Below are positions 29,995 to 39,177 of a stretch of DNA of 64,000 bases, one piece after another. The notes beneath the pieces were generated by a model. It saw only the letters and a list, made by a program, of their open reading frames with translations. It was not told the origin of the DNA and ran no database searches. Positions within the stretch are counted from its first letter, which is position 1. Every line of letters begins with the position of its first letter. Both the position numbers and the translations under genes were made by a program. The DNA lies in contig BOKV01000001.1 in assembly GCA_016861165.1 (NCBI GenBank), forward strand, positions 124,001 to 188,000. The letters are read 5' to 3'. Source of the stretch: Alphaproteobacteria bacterium. Its GTDB lineage: Bacteria; Pseudomonadota; Alphaproteobacteria; Rhizobiales; Rhizobiaceae.

Positions 29995-30375
29995 TCAGGC
30001 TCCCGTCACGGACAGGAACATGCGGTGAAAGGAGCGCATGATCGAGGTGTTCAGCCGATAGTCGGCCGATACCTGCGAGGCCTTGATCATCTCCTGCTCG
30101 AGGTTGACGTTGCCGCCGGAATGAAACGTCTCCCAGGCCTTCTCGCCCACCAGCCGGTATTGCGACGACAGCGTGCCGCCGCCGGTCATGTGGTTGGCGT
30201 TGGATACGGCCGCCGCCAGCGCGCCTTGCCCGACCACCTCCGAGAAGGGGCGGATGTCCACCGCCTTGAACCCCGGCGTGTTGGCATTGGCGACGTTGGA
30301 GGAGATGACGGCCTGGCGGGCGGCGAGCCAGGCGGCGTTCTGCATCGACAACTGGTGAAGGTAGGTCTCGGCCAC
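29995..30375 (-). CDS. flgB: Proximal rod protein FlgB
   Basis: The 126-residue protein has the rod-protein N-terminal pattern WLAARQAVISSNVANANTPG and FKAVDIRPF, and a C-terminal helix NLEQEMIKASQVSADYRLN ending SFHRMFLSVTGA. FlgB is part of the proximal rod. It is separated by 61 bases from an uncharacterised flagellar-cluster gene upstream and by two bases from flgC downstream. Confidence 0.94.
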   Translation of the reverse strand: MAETYLHQLSMQNAAWLAARQAVISSNVANANTPGFKAVDIRPFSEVVGQGALAAAVSNANHMTGGGTLSSQYRLVGEKAWETFHSGGNVNLEQEMIKASQVSADYRLNTSIMRSFHRMFLSVTGA

Positions 30376-30436
30376 GCCCGTCTCCGCCCATTGCGGCTGC
30401 TTGGTCCAACTCTATGGGGGGCAGCTTGCGCGAAAC

Positions 30437-30922
30437 TTATCGGCCGGGCCGAAGCGGTGGGTCCTGCGGGCGGCGGGCAGCGGCGGAAGCGAGCGCGTCG
30501 GCCAGCCGCGCGGTGTTGTCGGCCGGGGTCTGGCCGGATCGGTCGAAGCTAACATGGTTGAGTTCGACGTCCGGCCCGGCATGCGACAGGATCAGGCGGA
30601 AGAAGGCGGACACGCCGTCGTGGAGGAACTCGAAATCGAGCGCGACCACCGGCGCCTCGCTCCATGACAGGCGGCATTCGCCCGACCAGGCAAAGGTCAG
30701 TGCCGACGCGTCGAAGAACGGTTCGATCGAGGAGGCAACCAGATCGGCGAGCGTGACGACGTTACCCGTCTGCAGCAGGCAGACATAGTCGGCCGGCTCG
30801 ACCAGGGCCAGCTCGTCGGCCAGCTTGCGGCACGCTTCGAGGATGACAAGCTCACGCTCGCGGGAAACGTCCGTGCCGGCAGGCCCTGGCATGAGAAGCT
30901 CAAACTGCTCGCTTGTCTGCAT
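30437..30922 (-). CDS. Uncharacterised protein between flhB and flgB
   Basis: The 161-residue soluble protein is acidic in its N-terminal half and has no signal peptide or membrane helix. Notable sequences are ELVILEACRKLADELALVEP, DYVCLLQTGNVVTLADLVA, FAWSGECRLSWSEAPVVALD and FFRLILSHAGPDVELNH. I do not recognise a family. The ATG at 30922 overlaps flhB by 23 bases, and an ATG at 30892 would avoid the overlap. Its place inside a tight flagellar operon suggests a flagellum-linked role, but nothing in the sequence says which. Confidence 0.7.
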   Translation of the reverse strand: MQTSEQFELLMPGPAGTDVSRERELVILEACRKLADELALVEPADYVCLLQTGNVVTLADLVASSIEPFFDASALTFAWSGECRLSWSEAPVVALDFEFLHDGVSAFFRLILSHAGPDVELNHVSFDRSGQTPADNTARLADALASAAARRPQDPPLRPGR

Positions 30923-31970
30923 ACAGCAACCGCACGATCTTGGCCACCGGCACGTAGAACTCGGCCGGGATCTCGACGTCCACCTCGACCGCCTTGTAGA
31001 GCGCGCGCGCCAGCGGCGGGTCCTCGAAGATCGGGATGCCGTTGGCCTCGGCCACCTCGCGGATCTTGAGGGCGATGCGATCCTGGCCCTTGGCGACGAC
31101 CCGCGGCGCGCCGCCCTCCTCCATGCGGTAGCGCATGGCGACGGCGAAGTGGGTCGGGTTGGTGATGACCAGCGTCGCCTTGGCGACATCGGCGATCATG
31201 CGCCGGCGCGAGCGGTCGCGAGCAAGCGAGCGCAGCCGCATGCGCATGAGCGGATCGCCCTCCGTCTGCTTGACCTCGTCCTTGAGTTCCTGGCGCGTCA
31301 TGCGCTGCTGCTGGAACCAGTCCCAGCGCGTCCACATCAGGTCGCCGACGGCAAGCGCCACCAGCACGACCAGCGTCCACGACAACAGGCTCAGCACCAG
31401 CGACAGGCTGGTGGCCGGGATGCGGTTCGGCTCGATCATCAGCGACTGCATCACGATGGTCTCGTGCGAGTAGTAGACGATGGCGCAGACCAGCGCGGCG
31501 GCGAGGAACTTGAACAGCGACTTGACGAATTCGCGCAGCATGCGCAGGCCCATCAGCCGCTGCCAGCCACGGACCAGCGAAATGCGCGAGGCCTGCGGGC
31601 GAATGCGTTCGAGCACCATGCGTACCGGGTTCTGCACCATGGCGCCGGCCATGCCGGCAACGGCGAGCACGGCAAACAGCGGCAGCAGCGCCAGGGCGAC
31701 GCCGCCGGTGGCCGCGAACAGGACGCGCGAAAGATCGCTCGGCGTTGCGAGCGGCCAGTCGTTGACGTTGGCGAAGGTGGAGGCGAGGATCGCCGTCGAC
31801 CGTGCCGACAGGCCGGGCACGACCAGCCAGCACGACACCAGCACCGCGATCAGCGAGGCGAACATGGTCAGTTCGCGCGAATAGGGCGTGTTGCCCTTCT
31901 CGATGGCGTCGGCCAGCTTCTTCGGCGTCGGTTCCTCGGTCTTGCTTTCCTGGTCAGGCTGTTCGGCCAT
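30900..31970 (-). CDS. flhB: Flagellar export switch protein FlhB
   Basis: The 356-residue FlhB has four membrane segments (about 34-55, 88-112, 152-167, 190-210) and a C-terminal cytoplasmic domain with the autocleavage motif NPTH at 271-274, followed by FAVAMRYR. It begins with the typical KTEEPTPKKLADAIEKGN. FlhB switches export specificity from hook to filament proteins after cleavage between Asn and Pro. The start overlaps the fliG stop by 17 bases. Confidence 0.97.
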   Translation of the reverse strand: MAEQPDQESKTEEPTPKKLADAIEKGNTPYSRELTMFASLIAVLVSCWLVVPGLSARSTAILASTFANVNDWPLATPSDLSRVLFAATGGVALALLPLFAVLAVAGMAGAMVQNPVRMVLERIRPQASRISLVRGWQRLMGLRMLREFVKSLFKFLAAALVCAIVYYSHETIVMQSLMIEPNRIPATSLSLVLSLLSWTLVVLVALAVGDLMWTRWDWFQQQRMTRQELKDEVKQTEGDPLMRMRLRSLARDRSRRRMIADVAKATLVITNPTHFAVAMRYRMEEGGAPRVVAKGQDRIALKIREVAEANGIPIFEDPPLARALYKAVEVDVEIPAEFYVPVAKIVRLLYADKRAV

Positions 31971-33027
31971 TGTCGCCTCCGCCCGGCTGCGTCTCGCCCG
32001 AGGTCAGCTTGATCCTGCCCTCGCGAGACAGGCTGACCGCGAGCCTCGCCAGCTTGCGCTGGGTGGCGAGAATGGCCTCCTCCGAGAAATTTGCGTCGGC
32101 CATCTCGGCCTCTACCGAGCGCCGGTTGCGCTGGCTCAGCACCGACAGCACCGCCTCCTTGAGGCTGGCCGTGGCGCCCGACAGCGCCCGCGCCAGTTCC
32201 TCGGCGGCGATGCCGTCGAACAGGATGGCGCGATCCTGCTGGGCGAGCTGCTCGACCAGCTCGAAACGGAACAGCCACTTCCTGATCTGCGCCGCTTTCT
32301 CCGGATTGGCCTGTTCGAGGAAGCCGACGATCTCGTCGACCTGCTCCTTGCCGAGTTCGTTGAGGACGTTGGCGATCTTCTCGGCGGCAGCGGTGTCGGC
32401 GCCGTCGCCCTGCTTGCGGGTGAAGCGGACGACGATCAGCCGCTCCATCTCGTCGGTGATCGGGCCGGGCCGGCGCACGATGTCGACGAGGCGCAGCACG
32501 ACCGCGTTGCGCAGTTCGGCCGGCAGCCGCTCCAGCACCTGGGCGACCAGACTCTGATCGATCTGCGACAGCAGGAAGGCGCTCGCCTGGGGATGTTCCT
32601 CGCTGACGAAATTGAAGATCGGCTCGATGCCGCCGGCGGCGATCTGCTGCCAGGTCGACGGACCAACCTCGACCGGGACTTCCTGCTTCACGCCGGTGAC
32701 GAACTCGGCGAGGCTGACGCCCGGCCGGATGTCGGCGAAGAGCTGCTCGACGCTGCCGGGCGATTTGACCAGGCCACTGCGCACGAAGTGGTCGCGGAAC
32801 TCCTCGACCAGCGTTTCCACCTCGTCAACGGTCAGGCTGCCGACGCGGCCGGCGGCGGCGAAGATCTCCCTCAGCTCGTCCTCGGTGAAATAGTCGGCCA
32901 GCCGGACGGCGACCTCCTTGCCGGCGAGCAGCAGGAAGGCGGCGGCCTTTTCCGGGCCGGACAGGGAAACCGTTGAGAGAGCGCGCGCGGACATTTCCGG
33001 CTCGGCCCGGCGGGCTTCAGCCGCCAT
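31954..33027 (-). CDS. fliG: Flagellar motor switch protein FliG
   Basis: FliG is the C-ring component that contacts the stator. The product has the N-terminal LSGPEKAAAFLLLAGKEVAV, the middle domain EEHPQASAFLLSQIDQSLVA with VLERLPAELRNAVVLRL, and a C-terminal domain with FRFELVEQLAQQDRAILFDG. Three in-frame starts compete: 33057, 33027 and 32994. I give 33027, which overlaps fliN by 11 bases and yields 357 residues. No strong ribosome site decides it. Confidence 0.94.
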   Translation of the reverse strand: MAAEARRAEPEMSARALSTVSLSGPEKAAAFLLLAGKEVAVRLADYFTEDELREIFAAAGRVGSLTVDEVETLVEEFRDHFVRSGLVKSPGSVEQLFADIRPGVSLAEFVTGVKQEVPVEVGPSTWQQIAAGGIEPIFNFVSEEHPQASAFLLSQIDQSLVAQVLERLPAELRNAVVLRLVDIVRRPGPITDEMERLIVVRFTRKQGDGADTAAAEKIANVLNELGKEQVDEIVGFLEQANPEKAAQIRKWLFRFELVEQLAQQDRAILFDGIAAEELARALSGATASLKEAVLSVLSQRNRRSVEAEMADANFSEEAILATQRKLARLAVSLSREGRIKLTSGETQPGGGDNGRTA

Positions 33028-33463
33028 TGACGGCGCCCGGCGCCATCGATCCGACAAGTTCGGTCAGCGAGATGGCGAAGACCGGTTCTTCCTCCTCGAG
33101 CACGACGATCTCGCCGCGGGCGATCAGCTTGCCGTTGGCCAGCACCTCGACCGGCTCGCCGACCCGGCGGCTCAGCGAAATGATCTCGCCGCGCTGCATC
33201 TTCATCAGCGACGATACCGGCAGGCTCACCGACCCCAGCACGACGCTCAGCGTCACCGGGATGTTGCGGATCAGGTCGATCGAAACCGCGGACGCGCCGT
33301 CGCCGCCATTGGCCGCCGGGGCCCCCGGCGCCGCCGCGCCATGAACGTCACCACCCTGCCCGTTCGGCCGGTTGGCGGCCTTGCCACGCTCGGCCTCGCC
33401 CGCCGCCGCCCTGCCGGGTGCTGGCTTGGCTTCGCCGGGCAGTTCTGTCGGGTCGTCAGCCAT
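33017..33463 (-). CDS. fliN: Flagellar motor switch protein FliN
   Basis: The 148-residue protein has a variable Ala/Gly-rich N-terminus and a C-terminal SpoA domain (about 62-135): IRNIPVTLSVVLGSVSLPVS, MQRGEIISLSRRVGEPVEVL and ANGKLIARGEIVVLEE. FliN forms the lower C ring with FliM and FliG. The gene overlaps the upstream uncharacterised gene by 8 bases and fliG by about 11, so it is tightly coupled on both sides. Confidence 0.95.
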   Translation of the reverse strand: MADDPTELPGEAKPAPGRAAAGEAERGKAANRPNGQGGDVHGAAAPGAPAANGGDGASAVSIDLIRNIPVTLSVVLGSVSLPVSSLMKMQRGEIISLSRRVGEPVEVLANGKLIARGEIVVLEEEEPVFAISLTELVGSMAPGAVNGG

Positions 33464-34118
33464 TTACGACGCTCCGGCGCTGCGAGAAGACCTCGGCGAG
33501 ACCGACCGCCGCCCTGGCGTCGGGCCGGCGCGGCACGGCGGGGAACGTCGCCACGCGTGCGGCCGCTTCGGCGCCGGAACCTTGGTCGGCTGACGCGTCC
33601 GCCTCGGCGGCCGGCTGGCCGACGCGGGCAAACAGCGCCTCGATGCGGCGGATTTTGCGCTGGCGGGCCGCCTCGGCGTCGTTGCCTTCGCCGGCCGCCT
33701 GCTCGGCATAGCGGCGCGGCACCAGGCGGTAGCCCGGCAGCGGCGAGGCGACAGCAGCGGCGCTGCCGGCTCCCGCGTCAGCCTGCATGGCGGCCGGAGC
33801 GCCGGCATTGGCAGCCAGCGGCGGCGTGAGCGGCGGCTCGCCGACGGGGTGCGCCAGCATCCGGTTGAGTTCGGCGATCTGGCCGCTCAGCGAGGCCAGC
33901 ATCACGCGGCGATGGCCATCGGCCTTGCGCAGTCCGCCGAAGCCGTCCTCGACCCGGCCGATGCACTGGCGGATTTCTCGGGTGTTGGTAAGCGCGGCGT
34001 GCAGGAGGACCGACATGCGCTTCTCCAGCGCCCGCATGCGCCACAGGAACAGCAGGGTGACCGAGGCAGCGCAGACCAGGAAGATCCCGGCCACCGACAT
34101 TTCAAGCAGATAGACCAT
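33456..34118 (-). CDS. Single-pass membrane protein of the flagellar operon
   Basis: The 220-residue protein has one N-terminal membrane helix (about 5-27), then a basic stretch and a helical, probably coiled-coil region (LEKRMSVLLHAALTNTREIR to QIAELNRMLA, about 32-90). A low-complexity Ala/Pro/Gly region follows, and the C-terminus is charged (RQRKIRRIEALFARVGQ). I do not recognise a characterised family. Membrane-anchored coiled-coil proteins at this spot occur in other alphaproteobacterial flagellar operons. It overlaps fliM by 17 bases and fliN by 8. Confidence 0.7.
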   Translation of the reverse strand: MVYLLEMSVAGIFLVCAASVTLLFLWRMRALEKRMSVLLHAALTNTREIRQCIGRVEDGFGGLRKADGHRRVMLASLSGQIAELNRMLAHPVGEPPLTPPLAANAGAPAAMQADAGAGSAAAVASPLPGYRLVPRRYAEQAAGEGNDAEAARQRKIRRIEALFARVGQPAAEADASADQGSGAEAAARVATFPAVPRRPDARAAVGLAEVFSQRRSVVNG

Positions 34119-35055
34119 TCGACCTCTCCGCGGCTGTTTCGATCATTTGCTCGAACTTGAGCATGTAGCGCCCCTTGTTGAAGCCGAGCGTGGCGAGGAA
34201 CACGGGCTCGGATTCGGCTTCCACCAGGATCGGCTCGTCGGTCGGCTTGTCGAGCCGGATGAGGCTGCCGATCTCGAAGCCGGCGACGTCGCCCAGCGTG
34301 CTGTCGACGCGCCCGAGGATGACGTTGAGATTGAGGTCCGTCGTCTCCACCGCCGAGCGCAGCAGCCCGTCCCAGACCGCGTCGATGCGCTGCGCCGCCT
34401 GCTCGGCCTTCTGCGCGTCGACCGGCTGGACGGCGCGCAGCGGGATGATCATCTTGGTCGGGATGATGAGGGCGATCTCGCCGGCCACCGACCCGATCCG
34501 CGCCTCGTAGAACAGGCAGATCTGGGAGTCGGGGCGCAGCCACTGGCCAAGCCCCTCGCCGTGGCCGCTGGGGATGATCTGCGCGCCGGCGATCGTGGAA
34601 ATGCCCCGGAAGGCGGAAACCAGCGCATCGCAATAGCGCCGACAGAAGAGCCGGCCGACGCCGAGTTCGAGTTCGGTCGGCGGCCGTTCCGGATAGACCG
34701 TGTCGGCGTTCCTGGCGCCACCCAGCGCCAGTTCGAGCCAGCAGTAGAAAATCGGCCTGGATATGCTGAGCGCGCCTGGGGTCACGAACGGGGCGAGCCG
34801 CAGGCCGTAATTGACGTTGTTCTCCAGGCCGGAGGAAAAGACCAGCTCGGGCCGCATCTCCTCGACCTCGGTGTAGTTCAGCTCGAACGGCAGTTCGTCG
34901 CCGAAACCGAGGCTGGCACCGGCGCCGTCGCCGATCTTGCGGACCAGTTCGTCGAAACCGGTGAACTTGGCCGGTTTGAAGCCCGCCGTCTCGGCAAGCG
35001 CGGCGCCGAGATCGACCTGCGAGCCGCGGATGTTCTTGGGAGAGCCGCGCGCCAT
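34102..35055 (-). CDS. fliM: Flagellar motor switch protein FliM
   Basis: The 317-residue protein has a CheC-like middle domain and a C-terminal SpoA domain (about 235-310, DLNLNVILGRVDSTLGDVAG with RLDKPTDEPILVEAESEPVF). Central stretches ELGVGRLFCRRYCDALVSAF and FYEARIGSVAGEIALIIP fit FliM. It receives the CheY signal in the C ring. The classical N-terminal CheY-binding EIDALL motif is not seen, as is common in rhizobial FliM. The gene is three bases after motA. Confidence 0.92.
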   Translation of the reverse strand: MARGSPKNIRGSQVDLGAALAETAGFKPAKFTGFDELVRKIGDGAGASLGFGDELPFELNYTEVEEMRPELVFSSGLENNVNYGLRLAPFVTPGALSISRPIFYCWLELALGGARNADTVYPERPPTELELGVGRLFCRRYCDALVSAFRGISTIAGAQIIPSGHGEGLGQWLRPDSQICLFYEARIGSVAGEIALIIPTKMIIPLRAVQPVDAQKAEQAAQRIDAVWDGLLRSAVETTDLNLNVILGRVDSTLGDVAGFEIGSLIRLDKPTDEPILVEAESEPVFLATLGFNKGRYMLKFEQMIETAAERSNGLSA

Positions 35056-35058
35056 CGC

Positions 35059-35931
35059 CTATTCCGCCGCGACCTTGACCGGCCCGGTCATCGCCTTCTC
35101 CTCGACCAGGTCGATCGACGGCCGGTCTCTCGACGAGATCGTCTTGCGCCCGTATTCGAGCGCGATCTGCGGGGTAGCGCCACTCATGAAGGCGATCAGC
35201 GTCTGCTTGACGACGATGTAGACCCGGTTCTGCTTCTCGCGCTGGATCTTGATCTTGGCGGCGATCGGACCGGCCAGGCCATAGGACAGGAAGATGCCGG
35301 CAAACGTGCCGACCAGGGCGGCGCCGATCAGGTGGCCGAGCACCTCGGGCGACTGGTCGAGGGCGCCCATCGCCTTGATGACGCCGAGCACGGCGGCGAC
35401 GATGCCGAGCGCCGGCAGCCCGTCGGCGACGGCCTGGACGGCATGGTGCGGCTTCAGGCGCTCGCGGGCGATGGTGTGGATTTCCTCCTCCATAAGCGCC
35501 TCGATCTCGTGCGGGCGGGCGTTGCCGAGAATCATGATGCGCACATAGTCGGAGATGAAGTGCTGCAGCTCCTTGTTGGCCAGGATTTTGGGATAGGCCT
35601 GGAAGATGGAGGAATTGGCCGGGTCGTCGATGTGCGCCTCGACCTCGGTGCGGGTCTTGCTCCTGACCTCGCGCATGAGCGCGTAGAGCAGGCCGAGCAC
35701 GTCGAGATAGTCCTGCTGCTTGGGTCCGGCGCCCTTGAAGGCCTCGATGATCGCCTTGCCCGAATCCTTGATGGTCGGCATCGGGTTGGCGACGATGAAG
35801 GTGCCGAGCGCCGAGCCGCCGATGATGACGAATTCCCACGGCTGGGCGAGAACATAGAGGTGGCCGCCCATCGCCATGTAGCCGCCCAGCAGGCAGACCA
35901 CGGTCACGATCAGTCCGACGATTACGGTCAA
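35059..35931 (-). CDS. motA: Flagellar motor stator protein MotA
   Basis: MotA is the proton-channel stator subunit. The 290-residue product reads from a TTG at 35931 (preceded by GGGAAAGAG) and opens with [20 protein letters not shown]. Four membrane helices are present, with [19 protein letters not shown] near the start, the cytoplasmic loop including [20 protein letters not shown], and the pore segment [18 protein letters not shown]. Longer in-frame readings to 36048 add 39 residues unlike MotA and are rejected. motB does not follow. It is the first gene of the minus-strand operon, divergent from the DUF1217 gene. Confidence 0.94.
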   Translation of the reverse strand: MTVIVGLIVTVVCLLGGYMAMGGHLYVLAQPWEFVIIGGSALGTFIVANPMPTIKDSGKAIIEAFKGAGPKQQDYLDVLGLLYALMREVRSKTRTEVEAHIDDPANSSIFQAYPKILANKELQHFISDYVRIMILGNARPHEIEALMEEEIHTIARERLKPHHAVQAVADGLPALGIVAAVLGVIKAMGALDQSPEVLGHLIGAALVGTFAGIFLSYGLAGPIAAKIKIQREKQNRVYIVVKQTLIAFMSGATPQIALEYGRKTISSRDRPSIDLVEEKAMTGPVKVAAE

Positions 35932-36096
35932 GGCTCTTTCCCGCTGCTCGCCCGGCCGGCGCCGGGACGCAGCGACCGTAGGCGCGCGGGCTTGCGCGAA
36001 GCTTGATGGCGCCGCGCAAGGTTCGCGAAAGACGAACGCGGCTACCATTGCGGGACACGGCCGCGCGAGGCGGCGCCAACGGGGATTCGGTCCTGG

Positions 36097-36870
36097 ATGA
36101 CGGCGGCGGTAACCTACCGGTTCTACACCACCAATTACGAGCGGGTGACCGACGCGATCACCAGGGACCCGCAGGTGGCGCGCGAGACCGAGTACTATCG
36201 CTCGAAGATCGAGACGGTCAAATCGGTCGACGATCTGCTCGCCGACCGCCGTCTCGTCAACTACGTGATGAAGGCCTATGGCCTCGCCGAGATGTCCTAC
36301 GCCACTGCCTTCATCCGCAAGGTGCTGACCGAAGGCGTCGACAGCGACGAGGCGCTCGCCAACCAGCTTACCGACCGGCGCTACCGCGACCTGGCCGCCG
36401 ACTTCAATTTCAAGCGCTATGGCGAAACCACGACCACCTTCGAGCGCACGCGCGGCGGCGTGATCGAGCGCTACCAGCGCCAGTCGATCGAGGAGCGGGC
36501 CGGCGAAACCAGCACCGGCGCCCGCCTGGCGATGTATTTCGAGCGGCGGGCCGGCGACATCAAATCGGCCTACGACATCCTCGCCGACCCGGCGCTGGCG
36601 CAGGTCGTTCGCACCTATCTCGGCCTACCGCCCCAGACCGCGATGATTGACATCGACCGCCAGGCCGACCTGATCAATGACCGGCTAGACCTCGCCGAAC
36701 TGGCCGAGCCCGACTTCCTTGCCCGCTTCCTGCGCGATTTCGTCGTCCGCTGGGACGTCGAAAACCCGGAGGCGGCGGCGGTGCCGTCCATCGTGCCGCT
36801 GGCGGCCGGCGTCAAGACAATCTCAACCGATCTGCTGGCGGCGATCCAGAACCTGAAGGCGGGCCGATAG
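36097..36870 (+). CDS. DUF1217 domain flagellar-cluster protein
   Basis: The 257-residue protein matches DUF1217: it opens with a helix [20 protein letters not shown] and contains [40 protein letters not shown] and [15 protein letters not shown] repeats of the same helical unit. Proteins of this family are encoded beside flgF and fliI in rhizobia, and no biochemical role is established. It is divergent from motA, with a 165-base shared upstream region, and ends one base before flgF. Confidence 0.85.
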   Translation: MTAAVTYRFYTTNYERVTDAITRDPQVARETEYYRSKIETVKSVDDLLADRRLVNYVMKAYGLAEMSYATAFIRKVLTEGVDSDEALANQLTDRRYRDLAADFNFKRYGETTTTFERTRGGVIERYQRQSIEERAGETSTGARLAMYFERRAGDIKSAYDILADPALAQVVRTYLGLPPQTAMIDIDRQADLINDRLDLAELAEPDFLARFLRDFVVRWDVENPEAAAVPSIVPLAAGVKTISTDLLAAIQNLKAGR

Positions 36871-36871
36871 C

Positions 36872-37603
36872 ATGCAATCATCGCTTTATGTGGCGCTCGC
36901 CGCCCAGCGCGTCCTGCAGCAGCAGCTCACCACCGTCGCCCACAACGTCGCCAACATGAACACGGTCGGCTTCCGGGCCGAGTCGGTCAATTTCGACGCG
37001 CTGGTGTCGATGAGCGAGCCGGACGGCGTCCATTTCCCGATGATCGCCAAGACGCAGCCGTCAGCCGTGCCGGGCACGCTCGAACGCACGGGCAACCCGC
37101 TCGATGTCGCCCTGTCGGGTCCGGGCTGGTTCGCCATCCAGACGCCCGGGGGCGTGGCCTACACGCGCGACGGCCGCATGCAGATCGACGCCTTCGGCGA
37201 GCTGCGCTCGGTCGCCGGCAACCACCAGATGCTCGATGCCGCGCAGGCGCCGATACTCGTCAATCCGAATGGCGGGCCGATCGAGATCAGCCCGGACGGG
37301 CGGCTGCGCCAAGACGGCAACGTGATCGCCAATATCGGCGTGTTCGAGGTCGCCGAGCCGAACCTGGTGGCGCGCTACGAAAACTCGGCCTTCCTCGCCG
37401 ATGTCGAGGGCCTTCCGATCGCCCCCGGCACCGCCACCCGGTTGAGCCAGGGATTCGTCGAAACCTCCAATGTCGACGCCATCGCGCAGATGGCGAACCT
37501 CATCTCGATCAGCCGCTATTTCGAGAGCCTCAATGCCAGCATCACCGAATCGGAAAAGGCGATGGACCGTTCGATCCAGGAACTGGCCCCGCCGCAGAGT
37601 TAG
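36872..37603 (+). CDS. flgF: Proximal rod protein FlgF
   Basis: The 243-residue protein has the rod signature VALAAQRVLQQQLTTVAHNV followed by ANMNTVGFRAESVNFD, the central GNPLDVALSGPGWFAIQTPG and the C-terminal helix MANLISISRYFESLNASITE. It is a rod component near the FlgC/FlgG boundary. The start codon is one base after the DUF1217 stop, so they are co-transcribed. fliI follows after 32 bases. Confidence 0.95.
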   Translation: MQSSLYVALAAQRVLQQQLTTVAHNVANMNTVGFRAESVNFDALVSMSEPDGVHFPMIAKTQPSAVPGTLERTGNPLDVALSGPGWFAIQTPGGVAYTRDGRMQIDAFGELRSVAGNHQMLDAAQAPILVNPNGGPIEISPDGRLRQDGNVIANIGVFEVAEPNLVARYENSAFLADVEGLPIAPGTATRLSQGFVETSNVDAIAQMANLISISRYFESLNASITESEKAMDRSIQELAPPQS

Positions 37604-37635
37604 GCTAGGGCAAGCATCGACCGGCGGCGCCATTC

Positions 37636-39165
37636 ATGAGCGGTGAAGCGGTCGAGCCTGCCGGCGACGCCGCGTCGCTGCCCGCTCCGTCACCGGCCGC
37701 GCCGCGGCTGCGCCGGTTGGGTCTGGCTGACTCGATCGAACCGACCGCCGACCGCTTTCCGCGGCTGTCGCGGCTGCTGGCGGGCGCCGCCTCGCTGCGC
37801 GGCTCAGGCGAACTGGCGGCGCGCTGTGGCACCGTGCAGTCGGTCCGCCAGAACACGCTCATCGTCGACGGCCTGTCGAAGTGGAGCAATCTCGGCGACC
37901 TGCTGCGCGTCGGCGACGGCGACGAGGCCTGGTTCGCCCAGATCATCGCCGCCAATCCCGACACGGTGGTCGCCAAGCCGATGACGACGGCGATCCGGGT
38001 CAAGGTCGGCGACGAGGTCGAACTGATCGGACCGATCAAGCTGTTCCCCAGCCAGGGTTGGAAGGGGCGCATCCTCGACGCCTTTGGCCGGCCGCTCGAT
38101 GGTGGCGGACCGGTTCCGGCCGGCCACCACCGCCTCGACCCCTATGGGCCGCCGCCCGAGGCTATGAAGCGGGAGCGCATCGTCGAGCGGGCGATCACCG
38201 GCGTCCACGCCATCGACCTGTTCGTGCCGGTCTGCCACGGACAGCGCATCGGCATTTTCGGCGGCTCGGGGACCGGCAAGTCCTCGCTGCTGTCGCTGCT
38301 CGCCAACACCAGGGGCTTCGACACCATCGTCATCGGGCTCATCGGCGAGCGCGGGCGCGAGGTGCGCGAGTTCGTCGAAGACAAGCTCGGCCAGGGCCAC
38401 CGCAACGCCACGGTCATCGCCTCGACCGGCGACGAGGCGCCGTCGGTGCGCATGCTGGCGGCCAACACCGCGATGCTGGCCGCCGAGTATTTCCGTGACC
38501 GTGGCGAGCGGGTGCTGCTCATCATCGACAGCGTCACGCGCTTTGCCCACGCCGTGCGCGAGGTCGGGCTGGCGGCGGGCGAGATGCCGGTGGTGCGCGG
38601 CCATACCACCCTGCTCTACAGCTCGCTATCGCAGCTTCTGGAACGGGCCGGCCCCAGCGAGGGCGGCGGCATGATCACCGGCATCTTCTCGGTGCTCGTC
38701 GATGGCGACGACCACAACGAGCCGGTCGCCGATGCCGTGCGCGGCATCCTCGACGGCCACATCGTGCTCGATCGCGCCATCGCGGCGACCGGACGGTTCC
38801 CGGCGATCAACATCCCGATGTCGCTGTCGCGCCTGTCCGACGTCGCCCTCGACCGCGAACAGACGGCGCTGGTGCGCCAGGCGCGGCGGCTGATCGCCAC
38901 CTTCGAACAGGCCGACGAGATGCGCCGCCTCGGCGGCTATGTCGAGGGAGCCGACCAGTATGTCGACATGGCGCTGAAACTGGTGCCGCAGATCTATGAC
39001 TACCTGACCCAGGACGTGCAGTCGCTCGAACAGGCCGGCTACGATCCGTTCGCGCGGCTGGCGGCGTTCCTGGCGCAGGCGAACAGCCAGCCGCCCGCCG
39101 GTGCCGGCCGGCCGGCCGAGGCACGCCGCGAAGGCCAGGCCGTGCCGCTGCAGGCGCAGGGCTAG
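37636..39165 (+). CDS. fliI: Flagellar export ATPase FliI
   Basis: The 509-residue ATPase has Walker A GGSGTGKSS at about 209-217, Walker B VLLIIDSVTRFAHAVREVGL, and the switch/catalytic stretch VIGLIGERGREVREFVED. It energises export of flagellar substrates. The product is longer than usual because of an N-terminal Ala/Pro-rich extension (residues 1-35) and a Pro/Ala-rich tail. The start site lacks a strong ribosome site, so a later start is possible. The gene ends 12 bases before the convergent FeeM-like gene. Confidence 0.95.
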   Translation: MSGEAVEPAGDAASLPAPSPAAPRLRRLGLADSIEPTADRFPRLSRLLAGAASLRGSGELAARCGTVQSVRQNTLIVDGLSKWSNLGDLLRVGDGDEAWFAQIIAANPDTVVAKPMTTAIRVKVGDEVELIGPIKLFPSQGWKGRILDAFGRPLDGGGPVPAGHHRLDPYGPPPEAMKRERIVERAITGVHAIDLFVPVCHGQRIGIFGGSGTGKSSLLSLLANTRGFDTIVIGLIGERGREVREFVEDKLGQGHRNATVIASTGDEAPSVRMLAANTAMLAAEYFRDRGERVLLIIDSVTRFAHAVREVGLAAGEMPVVRGHTTLLYSSLSQLLERAGPSEGGGMITGIFSVLVDGDDHNEPVADAVRGILDGHIVLDRAIAATGRFPAINIPMSLSRLSDVALDREQTALVRQARRLIATFEQADEMRRLGGYVEGADQYVDMALKLVPQIYDYLTQDVQSLEQAGYDPFARLAAFLAQANSQPPAGAGRPAEARREGQAVPLQAQG

Positions 39166-39177
39166 GCCGGGGCGGCA

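Noticed and set aside
35932..36048. 39-codon N-terminal extension of MotA
   Set aside because: The residues are Arg/Ala-rich and unlike MotA; the TTG at 35931 gives the family N-terminus and has a ribosome site.
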